The notes under the pieces: generated by a model | Told to the model about the DNA's origin: nothing | What the model saw: the letters and a program-made list of their open reading frames with translations, nothing else | Databases searched by the model: none | NCBI RefSeq assembly: GCF_007570935.1 | Contig: NZ_VLLR01000001.1 | Location: 1,116,001 to 1,180,000 of the forward strand | DNA from: Lactobacillus sp. LL6 | GTDB lineage: Bacteria > Bacillota > Bacilli > Lactobacillales > Lactobacillaceae | Direction: 5' to 3' | Length of the DNA: 64,000 bases | Translations under genes and position numbers: made by a program | In this document: piece by piece, positions 27,954 to 36,949 of the stretch | Layout: every line of letters begins with the position of its first letter | Position numbering within the stretch: the first letter of the stretch is position 1

Positions 27954-29216
27954 TTACCTCTCGTACTTAACTTCACCACTTACGATTGTTTTGACTGTTT
28001 CTCCAAAAAAGCTCTCACCTGTAAAAGGAGTATTTACTGCTTTAGACTGATAATCCTCTTCTAAGAGTTTCTTTTTATGATTTATATCAAATATCGCAAT
28101 ATCTGCTTCTTGTCCTGGTTCAATTATTCCAGTTTTCAAGTTGAATATTTGTGCTGGATTCTTAGTCATTAATTCAAGCAATCTTTCTAGTTTAAGTTTT
28201 CCAGTTTTAACCAATTTAGTATATAAACTGCCAAAAGCTGTTTCACTTCCAGTAATTCCAAAAGCAGCTGTTTTCATTGAGCCTGTTTTTTCATTTTTTG
28301 CATGAGGAGCATGATCAGTCGCAATCATATCAACAGTTCCATCAATTAACCCCTGCAACAATGCTTCTTTATCTTCTTTACTGCGAAGAGGAGGATTCAT
28401 TTTATAATAAGGATCATCTGTTGGAATATCACTATCAGCTAGTAATAAATGGTGCGGAGCTACTTCACAAGTAACATGAACGCCACGTTTTTTAGCTGTT
28501 CTAACTAAGTCCAAACTTGTTTTTGTAGAAACATGACAAATGTGATAATGAACCCCAGTTTTTTCAGCTAAAAGCAGGTCTCGAGCAATTTGTGTAGTTT
28601 CGGCAAGTTCACTAATTTCTGGCAAATTTAATTCTTGTGCTTTTTCACCTTCATTGATTACGCCATGATTGAACAAAGAATCATCTTGAGCGTGGGCTGC
28701 AATTATTAAATTATTTTCTTTAGCCTTTTCCATTGCCTTATACATTACTTGCGCACTTTGAACTCCATGACCGTCGTTGCTTAAAGCAATTGCTCCAGCT
28801 TTTTTTAAGGCTGCGTAATCTGGAATTTTATCACTAGTTTCATCAATTGTGACTGGCCCATATTGAAAAATATGGACTGATCCACGCTCTTGATTGTTGG
28901 TTACCATTTTTTTCATCAATTCTGGCGTATTAGGAACAGGTATTACATTTGGCATTGCACAAACTGTAGTAAAACCGCCGTGTAGAGCTGCACAACTTCC
29001 TGTTTCAATATCTTCTTTATATGTTTGACCAGGATCACGATAATGAACATGAACATCGACTAACCCGGGTGTGACAAGCATTCCAGCAGCATCGATAGTC
29101 TTTTCAGCTGATAGATTTTCTCCAATTGCGCTTATTTTTTTGCCATCAATTAAAACATCTAAATGAAGTAATTCGCCATTTTGATAGACAAGACCATTTT
29201 TAATAACTGTCTTCAT
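27954..29216 (-). CDS. pyrC: Dihydroorotase
   Basis: 420 aa, type I (multifunctional-like) dihydroorotase, third step of UMP synthesis. Metal ligands appear in DVHVHYRDPGQTYKED, HAQDDSLFNHG, HICHVSTKTSLDLV and ATDHAPHAKNEK; GITGSETAF follows. It overlaps the pyrB stop by one base and lies 3 bp before carA, so the four genes are tightly coupled. Ribosome site GGAGGGATC. Confidence 0.97.
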   Translation of the reverse strand: MKTVIKNGLVYQNGELLHLDVLIDGKKISAIGENLSAEKTIDAAGMLVTPGLVDVHVHYRDPGQTYKEDIETGSCAALHGGFTTVCAMPNVIPVPNTPELMKKMVTNNQERGSVHIFQYGPVTIDETSDKIPDYAALKKAGAIALSNDGHGVQSAQVMYKAMEKAKENNLIIAAHAQDDSLFNHGVINEGEKAQELNLPEISELAETTQIARDLLLAEKTGVHYHICHVSTKTSLDLVRTAKKRGVHVTCEVAPHHLLLADSDIPTDDPYYKMNPPLRSKEDKEALLQGLIDGTVDMIATDHAPHAKNEKTGSMKTAAFGITGSETAFGSLYTKLVKTGKLKLERLLELMTKNPAQIFNLKTGIIEPGQEADIAIFDINHKKKLLEEDYQSKAVNTPFTGESFFGETVKTIVSGEVKYER

Positions 29217-30166
29217 TATCTGATCCCTCCTAATTTTCGTCCTCTAATTACTGCTTCAATCATGGCCATCCGCATAAATACCCCATTTTGCATTTGTTTA
29301 TAAAACATTGACTTTGGTGCTTCAACTAATTTATTACTTAGTTCTACATCATGATTAATAGGACCTGGATGCATAATGATTGCTCCTTTTTTTAGCTTTT
29401 TATAACGCTTTTCACCAATTCCGTATTTTTCATGATATTGGTTAGCGCTAAATTTTTCTTCATGTGCATCCCCTTGATGGCGTTCATGTTGCACTCGCAA
29501 AAGCATCACTACATCAACCTGCGGTAAAATTTCATCTATTTGACTATATTTGCCATATTTATCAAATTTTTTATCATACCAATATTCTGGCCCTGCAAAA
29601 TAGACCTGCGCTCCTAATTTATTTAACAATTCCATGTTGCTTTTTGCTACGCGAGAATTAGTGATATCACCGATAATAGCAACTTTTAAATCTTGAAAAC
29701 TGCCAAACTTTTCATAAATAGTCATCATATCAAGCATACATTGAGAAGGATGCTGACCACTGCCGTCTCCTGCATTAATAATTCCAACATTCAAGTTTCC
29801 TTTAGGATGAATCAAATCTTGATAATATTCATTTTGCGAATGTCTGATTACTTCAATATCTACTCCAACTGCATCCATGATTAAAGAAGTATCGTATAAA
29901 GTTTCGCCTTTATTTACTGAACTATGTTTTGCATCAAAAGGAATTACTGTAAGACCTAGCTTTCTTTCTGCCATTTCAAAACTAGTGTGTGTCCTGCTTG
30001 AATCTTCAAAAAACAGATTGCTGATATATACAGGCTGAGTAAGCTTTTGGCAACTCCCACCTTTTTTAAAAAATTCTGCTCGCTTGATTAAAGCTATAAT
30101 TTCTTCTTGAGTTAAGTCCTTAACTTCCACAAAATGTTTTAAACTAACAAGATTTAATGTTTTCAT
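29216..30166 (-). CDS. pyrB: Aspartate carbamoyltransferase catalytic subunit
   Basis: 316 aa. The carbamoyl phosphate loop [20 protein letters not shown] is near residue 50 and the [17 protein letters not shown] segment near residue 140; [14 protein letters not shown] is the aspartate-binding region. No PyrI regulatory subunit gene is nearby, as usual in Gram-positives where the trimer is unregulated. The 150-bp gap between it and pyrR holds a PyrR attenuator. Confidence 0.97.
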   Translation of the reverse strand: MKTLNLVSLKHFVEVKDLTQEEIIALIKRAEFFKKGGSCQKLTQPVYISNLFFEDSSRTHTSFEMAERKLGLTVIPFDAKHSSVNKGETLYDTSLIMDAVGVDIEVIRHSQNEYYQDLIHPKGNLNVGIINAGDGSGQHPSQCMLDMMTIYEKFGSFQDLKVAIIGDITNSRVAKSNMELLNKLGAQVYFAGPEYWYDKKFDKYGKYSQIDEILPQVDVVMLLRVQHERHQGDAHEEKFSANQYHEKYGIGEKRYKKLKKGAIIMHPGPINHDVELSNKLVEAPKSMFYKQMQNGVFMRMAMIEAVIRGRKLGGIR

Positions 30167-30182
30167 AATTTAATTCCTTCTA

Positions 30183-30290
30183 AAAAATAAAAGCCTGAAG
30201 CATTTAATTGCTCCAGGCTTTTAAAATTCTATTTGCAGTTAGACTGCACCAAATAGAATCAACCCTTCTGGCCCTCTCTGGAGTCAATTA
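30183..30290 (-). promoter_or_regulatory. PyrR attenuator between pyrR and pyrB
   Basis: Minus-strand order: a PyrR-binding loop GACTCCAGAGAGGGCC (30270-30285, close to ARUCCNGNGAGGYU), a mid hairpin with CTATTTGGTGCAG facing CTGCAAATAG, then a terminator AAAAGCCTGGAGCA / TGCTTCAGGCTTTT (30189-30223) with a long T-run. PyrR with UMP should stabilise the first hairpin and allow termination before pyrB. Confidence 0.88.
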
Positions 30291-30317
30291 AATGGTTGAA
30301 ATATTCTGTTTATTATT

Positions 30318-30860
30318 CTATTTTGATAAAGCTTTTAACTCTACACTGTCTTGCTTGTCAATTTCCTTAACTTCAACTGCAACTTGTTCATCCATTGAAG
30401 TTGGAATATTTTTACCAACAAAATCTGCACGAATTGGTAATTCTCGATGACCTCTATCTACTAAAACAGCTACTGCAATTGAGCTGGGACGTCCTTGATC
30501 CATTAAAGCATCCATTGCTGCACGAATTGTTCTGCCTGTATAAATTACATCGTCAACTAAAACTACATGTTTATCATCAATATTGACTCCAATTTTTTCT
30601 GAATTAATTACTGGGTCTTGCTTCAAGCTTGCATCATGACGATCATCACGATAAAGAGTAATATCGAGTTCGCCAAGAGGAACATCGACACCTTCTAGCT
30701 TTTCAATACGGTCATGAATTCTTTGAGCTAAATATACTCCTCGAGTTTTTATTCCAACTAAAACCAGATTCTCTGTTCCTTTATTTCTTTCAATAATTTC
30801 ATAAGTGATTCTAGTTAATGCCCGGTTCATTGCTGCTTCATCCCAAATTTGCTTTGCCAT
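30318..30860 (-). CDS. pyrR: Pyrimidine attenuation regulator / uracil phosphoribosyltransferase
   Basis: 180 aa. The PRPP-binding motif [20 protein letters not shown] is near residue 100, and [18 protein letters not shown] plus [10 protein letters not shown] are conserved RNA-binding region residues of PyrR. It binds pyr leader RNA in response to UMP and has minor UPRTase activity. It is the first gene of the operon and is preceded by its own attenuator, giving autoregulation. Ribosome site GAGGAAAAAC. Confidence 0.96.
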   Translation of the reverse strand: MAKQIWDEAAMNRALTRITYEIIERNKGTENLVLVGIKTRGVYLAQRIHDRIEKLEGVDVPLGELDITLYRDDRHDASLKQDPVINSEKIGVNIDDKHVVLVDDVIYTGRTIRAAMDALMDQGRPSSIAVAVLVDRGHRELPIRADFVGKNIPTSMDEQVAVEVKEIDKQDSVELKALSK

Positions 30861-30876
30861 GTTTTTCCTCTTTTCT

Positions 30877-30965
30877 AAAAAAACTCCTAGTCTGGTTAGA
30901 CTAGGAGTATCCTTTTCAAAGTTTTCACTTTAATTGAAGTTTACTTTACTAGCCTCACAGGACCA
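30877..30965 (-). promoter_or_regulatory. PyrR attenuator in the pyrR leader
   Basis: On the minus strand GGTCCTGTGAGGCT (30951-30964) fits the PyrR loop consensus at 13 of 14 positions. Downstream, an 11-bp terminator stem ACTCCTAGTCT / AGACTAGGAGT (30883-30908) runs into seven T. AGGCTAG in the binding loop can pair with CTAGTCT of the terminator's 5' arm, giving the alternative antiterminator. Confidence 0.92.
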
Positions 30966-30988
30966 ATTTAAAAGTAATATTTAAGTTA

Positions 30989-31017
30989 AATATACTTAGA
31001 TTAGTATTTTTTGTCAA
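30989..31017 (-). promoter_or_regulatory. pyr operon promoter
   Basis: -35 TTGACA (31012-31017), 17-bp spacer, -10 TATATT (30989-30994) on the minus strand. The -35 starts only a few bases after the pyrD stop and no terminator separates them, so pyrD read-through can also enter the pyrR leader. Confidence 0.88.
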
Positions 31018-31020
31018 CAC

Positions 31021-31944
31021 TTAATTCATTTCAACTTTGCCAATTAACTCATTAATATCTTGCACGCCAAGTTTTTCAAGTAAAATTGGTAACTCTTGAC
31101 TAATATGCAGACTTGCTAATTCATCGTTAAAATGGGCACTTCCAATTCCAACACAGCTTGCTCCAGCCAATAAGAATTGAACTACATCTTCTGCGCTTTC
31201 AATTCCACCCATTCCAATAATTGGCAAATTAATGGCTTGATGAACTTGATATATCATTCTTAAGGCTAAAGGTTTAATCACTTCTCCAGAAAGGCCCCCA
31301 AAATTATGACCTAATTTTGGTTTTCTAGTTTTAATATCAATATCCATTCCAAGCAGCGTATTAATTAGTGAAACTCCATCAGCGCCACCCTTTTCAGCAG
31401 CTTTGGCAATTTCAGTAATATCAGTTACATTAGGGGTTAGTTTTACATAAACAGGTAGTTTTACATTAGCTTTGATTTGGCTAGTCAATTTTTCTACCAA
31501 ATCTGCATGAATTCCTAAACTCATTCCTCCTGCTTCAACATTTGGACAAGAGACATTAATTTCTAAAGCATTAACTAAACCAGAATTGTCAAACCGCTTT
31601 GCAACTTCAACATAATCTTTTTCTTTATCGCCACCCACGCTAGCAATAATTGGAAGGGTAGGATATTTTTGTCGAAGAGGACGTAATTTTTCACTAATTA
31701 CTTTATCTACCCCAGGATTAGTAAGTCCTACTGAATTTAGAACACCGTTTTTTAAAATATCAATTTGCGGTGCAGGATTACCAATTGTACTAGATACAGT
31801 AGCAGTCTTAATAACCATTGCACCCAAACTATTTAAATCAAACTTTTGAGCTGCTGCTACATCTCCAAAGCCAAAAGTACCGCTGGCTGGCATAATAGGA
31901 TTCTTTAAATTCAGTCCGGGTAATTCAACATGAGTATTGACCAT
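31021..31944 (-). CDS. pyrD: Dihydroorotate dehydrogenase, class 1B-like catalytic subunit
   Basis: 307 aa TIM-barrel flavoprotein oxidizing dihydroorotate to orotate. The active-site loop [17 protein letters not shown] carries the class 1 cysteine, and the overall sequence ([51 protein letters not shown]) is closest to class 1B, the NAD-linked type that works with an FeS-flavin partner PyrK. No pyrK is in the window. ATG 31944 has GGAGGAAA 3-7 bases upstream; an in-frame TTG precedes it. It has its own promoter, divergent from pyrF, and lies upstream of pyrR. Confidence 0.93.
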   Translation of the reverse strand: MVNTHVELPGLNLKNPIMPASGTFGFGDVAAAQKFDLNSLGAMVIKTATVSSTIGNPAPQIDILKNGVLNSVGLTNPGVDKVISEKLRPLRQKYPTLPIIASVGGDKEKDYVEVAKRFDNSGLVNALEINVSCPNVEAGGMSLGIHADLVEKLTSQIKANVKLPVYVKLTPNVTDITEIAKAAEKGGADGVSLINTLLGMDIDIKTRKPKLGHNFGGLSGEVIKPLALRMIYQVHQAINLPIIGMGGIESAEDVVQFLLAGASCVGIGSAHFNDELASLHISQELPILLEKLGVQDINELIGKVEMN

Positions 31945-31985
31945 AATTTCCTCCAAAATGAATGCTCACTGACATTCTTTATTTT

Positions 31986-32023
31986 TTGACAATTAAGTTT
32001 ACACGCAAATTTAAATTTTGCAA
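31986..32023. promoter_or_regulatory. Overlapping divergent pyrD / pyrF promoters with palindrome
   Basis: Plus strand: -35 TTGACA (31986-31991) with an 18-bp spacer to a poor -10, TTTAAA (32010-32015), toward pyrF. Minus strand: -35 TTGCAA (32018-32023), 16-bp spacer, -10 TAAACT (31996-32001) toward pyrD. The two interleave, so they should interfere. A 17-bp near-palindrome GCAAATTTAAATTTTGC (32005-32021) sits across both. Confidence 0.5.
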
Positions 32024-32076
32024 GCTTTAAATTTTAAGTTGTTTTTTTATTTTTTTGGTGGTAGACTTTTTTCAAA

Positions 32077-32177
32077 CAAACTTTAATCCGGTACAGAGAG
32101 ACCGCAAGTTTGACATCGTTGAACTACAAGATCAAGACTTTTTGCGTACTCTCTCTGTACTCTCTAAGTCTTTTTTT
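32077..32177 (+). promoter_or_regulatory. Atypical PyrR-like attenuator before pyrF
   Basis: Three mutually exclusive RNA structures can be drawn. (1) Anti-antiterminator hairpin: lower stem CAAACTT / AAGTTTG (32077-32083, 32106-32112), an internal bulge with AATCC, upper stem CGGT / ACCG and loop ACAGAGAG. (2) Antiterminator: GTACAGAGAGA (32091-32101) pairs perfectly with TCTCTCTGTAC (32150-32160). (3) Terminator: AAGACTT / AAGTCTT (32134-32140, 32166-32172) closing on GTAC/GTAC, then T-run. The layout copies pyr attenuators, but the loop departs from the PyrR consensus. Confidence 0.7.
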
Positions 32178-32188
32178 GTGGAGGAAAA

Positions 32189-32896
32189 ATGGAACATCCA
32201 GTAATAGTTGCACTCGATGTAAACAATCAAACTAGCCTTGAAAAAATTTTATCTAAACTTGGTAAGCCAGAAGATACTTTTATCAAGATTGGAATGGAAT
32301 TATTTTATTCAACTGGCAGAGAAACAGTCGAAAAATTGGTTCAAGAAGGTTATAAAATATTTTTGGATTTAAAACTACATGACATACCTAATACTGTTTA
32401 TCAAGCTGCAAAAACTATTGCCACTTTAGGAGTTACTTATACCACAGTCCATGCTTTAGGTGGCAGTCAAATGATTAAAGCAGCAAAAGATGGCTTAGTT
32501 GCAGGCAGTGCTACTAATCATCCTGTCCCTAAACTTTTAGCAGTTACAGAACTTACCTCGATTTCAGATTATGGTCTTCAATTAGAACAAAACTGTCGCC
32601 TTTCAATGACTGAACAAGTTATCTCTTTAGCAAAACTAGCCCAAGAAAATGGAGCTGATGGCGTAATTTGTTCACCTTTAGAAGTTGAAAAATTACGAGA
32701 AAATATTTCCGGGGATTTTTTATATGTTACTCCAGGCATTCGTCCGCAAGAAAATGCTCATGACGACCAAAGTCGCACTGCAACCCCACTTCAAGCAAGA
32801 AAATATGGTTCTTCAGCAATTGTGGTAGGCAGACCCATTACTTTAGCCAGCGACCCACAAGCAGCTTACAACGCTATCAAGGAGGATTTTAACTAA
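32189..32896 (+). CDS. pyrF: Orotidine 5'-phosphate decarboxylase
   Basis: 235 aa TIM barrel. The catalytic Asp-Lys network is in IFLDLKLHDIPNTVYQAAKT near residue 60; VTPGIRPQ and the phosphate loop SSAIVVGRPIT near the C-terminus are conserved. It makes UMP, the last step of the de novo pathway. GGAGGAAAAA precedes the ATG. The stop overlaps the pyrE start by one base. Unlike the rest of the pathway it is on the plus strand and has its own leader. Confidence 0.97.
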   Translation: MEHPVIVALDVNNQTSLEKILSKLGKPEDTFIKIGMELFYSTGRETVEKLVQEGYKIFLDLKLHDIPNTVYQAAKTIATLGVTYTTVHALGGSQMIKAAKDGLVAGSATNHPVPKLLAVTELTSISDYGLQLEQNCRLSMTEQVISLAKLAQENGADGVICSPLEVEKLRENISGDFLYVTPGIRPQENAHDDQSRTATPLQARKYGSSAIVVGRPITLASDPQAAYNAIKEDFN

Positions 32897-33522
32897 TGCA
32901 TCAAACACAGATTATTACTAATTTAATTAAAAATGAAATTATTACCCTTTCTCCAAATTCCCCATTTACTTATGCTAGTGGGATGAAATCACCAATTTAT
33001 ACTGATTTGCGACTTACAATTTCTTATCCCCAACTTAGAAGCTGGATTGAGGAAGATTTAGCTGATTTAATTAAAAATAAATTTCCAGATGTAACAATTA
33101 TCGGTGGAGTTGCAACTGCGGGAATTCCACATGCAGCATTTGTTGCAGAAAAACTCAACTTACCTATGATTTACGTTCGACCAAAACCTAAAGATCACGG
33201 AAAAGGACGTCAAATTGAAGGACGCTTTTCTAAAAAAGACAAGATTGTTTTAATCGATGACCTTATCACTACTGGTGGTTCAGTTCTAGAAGCTGTAGAA
33301 GCTACCGAAAAAGAAGGCGGAAATGTGCTAGGGGTATCTTCTATCTTTACTTATTATCTACCAGATGCTAAAACAAATTTTGCCAAAAATAAAGTCAAAT
33401 TTGAGCCTTTGCTTTCTTATCCTGAATTAATTAAAATCGAAAAAAATTCTAATCATTTTTCTGAAGAAGAATATCAAATCTTGAAATCATGGCATGAAAA
33501 TCCATGGAATTGGAAAAAATAG
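32896..33522 (+). CDS. pyrE: Orotate phosphoribosyltransferase
   Basis: 208 aa. The PRPP motif IVLIDDLITTGGSVLEAVEA is near residue 117, and SPIYTDLR, VATAGIPHAAF and KDHGKGRQIEG, with the flexible-loop lysines, are present. It joins orotate to PRPP to form OMP, the substrate of PyrF; the genes are coupled through an ATGA-like overlap (TAATG). It ends 50 bp before the convergent permease gene. Confidence 0.97.
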   Translation: MHQTQIITNLIKNEIITLSPNSPFTYASGMKSPIYTDLRLTISYPQLRSWIEEDLADLIKNKFPDVTIIGGVATAGIPHAAFVAEKLNLPMIYVRPKPKDHGKGRQIEGRFSKKDKIVLIDDLITTGGSVLEAVEATEKEGGNVLGVSSIFTYYLPDAKTNFAKNKVKFEPLLSYPELIKIEKNSNHFSEEEYQILKSWHENPWNWKK

Positions 33523-33524
33523 TA

Positions 33525-33572
33525 AAAAATAAGCTAGAATTTTGTGAAACTTCACATCATTCTAGCTTATTC
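33525..33572. terminator. Terminator between pyrE and the permease gene
   Basis: 13-bp perfect stem AATAAGCTAGAAT / ATTCTAGCTTATT (33528-33540, 33559-33571). The T-run is long on the minus strand and short on the plus strand, so it serves the permease best but may stop pyrFE transcripts too. Confidence 0.82.
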
Positions 33573-35081
33573 TTATTCAGCTATTTCACTTGCCTTTTCG
33601 CTTTTTCTTTCACGATAATCATAATATACCCATGCAACTATACCAAAGGCAACTGGTCCAATTGCAGTCCAGAAAGAGGTTTGATAGTCTCCTGTAAACA
33701 GCGGCTCAATACAAGTGAATACAATTCCGATAGCTACTACAAGCCAAACAACTATAGTTGTTGCCCAAACCTTTTTGGTTCCTTCGATAAAGACAAAAGG
33801 ACGATCCAAATCTTTCTTTTTCTTGAAAAATGGATATGCAGCAATTAAGAACAAGTATGGTGCAGATGAAGAAACATTCATCATATCCATCAAAATTGTA
33901 TAAAACTGATCTGCTGCATTACCACCAAAGGAAATAAAGAGAATGATTACAGCAACAATTATTGCTTGAAGCCACATGGATTTTTCTGGCATACCATGTT
34001 TATTCAATTCAACTAACTTCTTAGGTAAGAGTCGTGGATCACATCCCTCAATAAATGATTTAATTGGTGAATAAACCATTAAAAAGGCTGCTGCAATCCC
34101 TGATAATACATCTGCAATACCTGCAAAGTGAGAAAATGCATTCCCTAGTGCCAAAGATGCAGATTGGGATAATCCCAAACTATGTCCAGTGACCACACCT
34201 AAGTTGTTGATCAATACATATTCAACATTAGCCAAATCTACACCTTTAACACCAAGTTGAGTATTCCAATTAGCAGCAATCCCACACATCAAAATATTAA
34301 TAACATATAAAGCAGTCATAGCAACCATTGCAGTCACAAGTGCCTTAGGAAAAGTCTTTTCGGGTTTGTCAACTGAATCAATAACTCCAGAAGTCGTTTC
34401 AAGACCGCCATATGCAAATAAAGCATAAACAATAAATGAAACAACAGCAATTGGAGATTGAAAAGCCGGATTTGGTGAATGAGTCAAATTAGTAGCAGTG
34501 ATTGGCTCCGCAAGTTGACCATGATTTAAAATAAATACTAAAAGAGAAATTACCATAAATCCAATCGCAATTGCTAAGGTAAAGACGCCTCCAATATTAT
34601 TGACTACAGCGATTTTATCAATTCCTTTACTTGCGCAAAATGTAACTACTACTAAGAATATTACCTCTAAAATTCCCAGTAATTGTGTTGAAGTAAGACC
34701 TGCTAAGTGCCAACTTTGAGTAGTATCATGTCCAAACATTGCGGTAGACACTGATACTAAGAAAAATTGTGTCGAAGATACAAGCCATACTACCCAAGCT
34801 GAAAGCCAAATGAAAGTTCCAATAAAAGCTACTTTTTCATTAGTTGAGCCTTCAAGCCAAGAAAAGATTCCACCCTTTACTCCTTTAAATGTTGCACCAT
34901 ATTCTGCAAATATTAACGCAGATGGTAAAAAGAATAAAATTGCGGTAATAATGTACCAAATAATACTGTAATATCCCATCTGATAATAGGCTGTTAGTGA
35001 ATTACTAAAACCAAAGATGGAAGAAAAAATCATCAAGACTAAACTACCTAGTTTAATCTTGACATCATCTTTACTTTTCAT
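33573..35081 (-). CDS. APC-superfamily amino acid permease (YjeM-like)
   Basis: 502 aa, about 12-14 hydrophobic helices. The N-terminus LVLMIFSSIFGFSNSLTAYYQ, followed by MGYYSIIWYI and FAEYGATFKGVKGGIFSW, closely resembles the YjeM branch of the glutamate/GABA-antiporter-like APC permeases; ASKGIDKIAVVNNIGG and YGGLETTSGVIDSVDKPEK (APC consensus) follow. The substrate is unknown. No decarboxylase gene is adjacent, so an acid-resistance exchanger role is not supported. AGGAGTTTT precedes the ATG. Confidence 0.85.
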   Translation of the reverse strand: MKSKDDVKIKLGSLVLMIFSSIFGFSNSLTAYYQMGYYSIIWYIITAILFFLPSALIFAEYGATFKGVKGGIFSWLEGSTNEKVAFIGTFIWLSAWVVWLVSSTQFFLVSVSTAMFGHDTTQSWHLAGLTSTQLLGILEVIFLVVVTFCASKGIDKIAVVNNIGGVFTLAIAIGFMVISLLVFILNHGQLAEPITATNLTHSPNPAFQSPIAVVSFIVYALFAYGGLETTSGVIDSVDKPEKTFPKALVTAMVAMTALYVINILMCGIAANWNTQLGVKGVDLANVEYVLINNLGVVTGHSLGLSQSASLALGNAFSHFAGIADVLSGIAAAFLMVYSPIKSFIEGCDPRLLPKKLVELNKHGMPEKSMWLQAIIVAVIILFISFGGNAADQFYTILMDMMNVSSSAPYLFLIAAYPFFKKKKDLDRPFVFIEGTKKVWATTIVVWLVVAIGIVFTCIEPLFTGDYQTSFWTAIGPVAFGIVAWVYYDYRERKSEKASEIAE

Positions 35082-35230
35082 AAAAAAATAAAACTCCTTT
35101 TTTAACCGTCAAACATATACTATTATGAACCTTTTATTAGGAATATTCAAAATTCTTTTTAAGTTTTTTTAAAGAATTTTTGATAAAATATAATTGTATA
35201 TTATTGTTGTATCTATAAAAGAAGTGAATT

Positions 35231-36577
35231 ATGATTTTAAAAGCTAAACAAATTTTACGACAACCTTTTGTTTCCTCGTTAACATCTTATATTGCTGACG
35301 GTGTATTAGTGGGAATAATGACAGGAGGAATTGTCGGGATATTCCGTTGGATAATTGATCATACTATGCAATTTTTATTTACTATTTATCCAATCTTAGG
35401 AAAACATCCCCTTTATTTAATTCCCTATGTTTTAATAATGGCAGTGATTTGTATTATTTTAGGTCTACTAATTAAACCCTACTTAAATGATTTAGTTGGT
35501 TCTGGTGTACCACAAATTGAAGCTGTCTTTTTAAATGAAAATAAAATTGCTTGGTGGCCAGTTCTTTGGCGCAAATTTGTAGGTGGACTTTTAGCTATTT
35601 GTCCCGGATTAATGCTTGGACGAGAAGGTCCCTGTATTGAAATGGGTGCATTAGTAGGACAAGGTTTAGGAGACAAGCTTTTTAATTCTGATGAAGAACA
35701 CATTCGCTTGCTTCAACAAAGCGGAGTTGCAGCAGGACTTGCAGCCGCCTTTAGTGCACCACTGGCTGGGGTTTTCTTTTTAGTTGAAGAAATAACTTTT
35801 AATTTTAAGCCTCGTGAATGTTTAATGGGATTGGCTGCCAGCTTTAGTGCAGATTTAATGACGCTTTTCTTTTTTGGAACTACTCCATGTCTATATTTAC
35901 CCGTTAAAGGAGACTTGCCTCTCAATATTTATTGGTCATTACCAATTTTTGGAGTTCTCTTAGGTCTTTTAGCCTATGCTTATCAATATTGCTTGTTAAG
36001 TTTGAAGCCTTGGTTTTCACATATTAAGTTTATTCCACGTCCTTATCATAGTATTATTCCGTTTATTTTAATTATTCCGGTAGGACTTTGGAATGCAAAA
36101 TTATTAGGCGGTTCTCATGATTTAATTAGTAGTTTATTCACAAGTTCTTTTAAAACTAATTTAAATAAACAATCCATCGCAATGGTTATTTTAATTCCAT
36201 TATTATATTTTGCAGTAAGATTTATCTTTTCAATGTTATCTTATGGTAGTTCAGTACCTGGTGGTATTTTTATGCCAATTCTAGTTTTAGGAGCATTTCT
36301 TGGGGTTGCATTTGCTATGGCGCTTATTCGTAGCGGCTTTATCACTGAAGCTTATTATCCCCACATTGTAGTAATTGGAATGGCGGCCTACTTTGGCGCT
36401 ATTGAAAAAGCACCTTTTACTGCCGTTACTCTTTTATCAGAAATGGTAGGAACAGTTGAACAAATTTTACCAATGATTATTACTACTTTTATCGCTTATT
36501 ATGTTTTAGATTGGCTTGGCGGACGTCCAATTTATGAAGCGTTGAGAATCCAAATGCAATACAAAAAAACAAAATAA
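35231..36577 (+). CDS. ClC-family chloride/proton antiporter
   Basis: 448 aa, about 10-12 membrane helices. The three ion-binding motifs are visible: VGSGVPQIE (central Ser), GREGPCIEMG (gating Glu) and PGGIFMPILVLGA. The VEEITFNFKPRE segment retains the glutamate pair that includes the proton-path residue, so exchange of Cl- for H+ is more likely than channel activity. No cytoplasmic CBS or TrkA-C domain follows. Such exchangers help lactic acid bacteria in acid stress. It is a single gene, closed by a terminator. Confidence 0.9.
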   Translation: MILKAKQILRQPFVSSLTSYIADGVLVGIMTGGIVGIFRWIIDHTMQFLFTIYPILGKHPLYLIPYVLIMAVICIILGLLIKPYLNDLVGSGVPQIEAVFLNENKIAWWPVLWRKFVGGLLAICPGLMLGREGPCIEMGALVGQGLGDKLFNSDEEHIRLLQQSGVAAGLAAAFSAPLAGVFFLVEEITFNFKPRECLMGLAASFSADLMTLFFFGTTPCLYLPVKGDLPLNIYWSLPIFGVLLGLLAYAYQYCLLSLKPWFSHIKFIPRPYHSIIPFILIIPVGLWNAKLLGGSHDLISSLFTSSFKTNLNKQSIAMVILIPLLYFAVRFIFSMLSYGSSVPGGIFMPILVLGAFLGVAFAMALIRSGFITEAYYPHIVVIGMAAYFGAIEKAPFTAVTLLSEMVGTVEQILPMIITTFIAYYVLDWLGGRPIYEALRIQMQYKKTK

Positions 36578-36584
36578 AAAAAAT

Positions 36585-36606
36585 AAAAAAGGCCGAAGCC
36601 TTTTTT
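36585..36606. terminator. Bidirectional terminator after the ClC gene
   Basis: 9-bp stem AAAAAAGGC / GCCTTTTTT with loop CGAA, symmetrical enough to serve both the ClC gene and the convergent small membrane-protein gene. Confidence 0.88.
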
Positions 36607-36610
36607 ATTT

Positions 36611-36826
36611 TTATCTAAATGCACCGCATAAGCCTGCAATTGCACAAAGAATTACAATTGCGCCGAAGAAGTAGCCATACCAATCAAATAAATTGACAAA
36701 ACGAATACTGCTACTTGTTCTGATGTGCAATGGTTTTGCACTAGAGATTGAAGCATAAATGCTCCATATACCTCCAGCAATCATCAACAAAAATACAATA
36801 TCACTTAAAATTATTCCCCAGGACAT
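36611..36826 (-). CDS. Small two-helix membrane protein, function unknown
   Basis: 71 aa. Two hydrophobic segments, IILSDIVFLLMIAGGIWSIY (about 4-24) and YFFGAIVILCAIAGLCGAFR (about 52-71), are joined by a basic loop KPLHIRTSSSIR. A TGAGGCG ribosome site precedes the ATG and a terminator follows the stop, which supports a real gene. It is the only gene in its transcript. I do not recognise the family. Confidence 0.65.
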   Translation of the reverse strand: MSWGIILSDIVFLLMIAGGIWSIYASISSAKPLHIRTSSSIRFVNLFDWYGYFFGAIVILCAIAGLCGAFR

Positions 36827-36917
36827 AATTACGCCTCAAAAGAACTTGTCTTTAAAATATTTGCTAACGATTTTTACACTTATATTATAAACCCAAAACT
36901 AACTTTTGCGTTTAAAA

Positions 36918-36945
36918 ATTAAAAAAGAGTCGCTAATGCGACTCT
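36918..36945 (-). terminator. Terminator of the OsmC-like gene
   Basis: 8-bp stem AGAGTCGC / GCGACTCT with loop ATTA, followed by TTTTTAATTT on the minus strand. Confidence 0.85.
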
Positions 36946-36949
36946 CATT

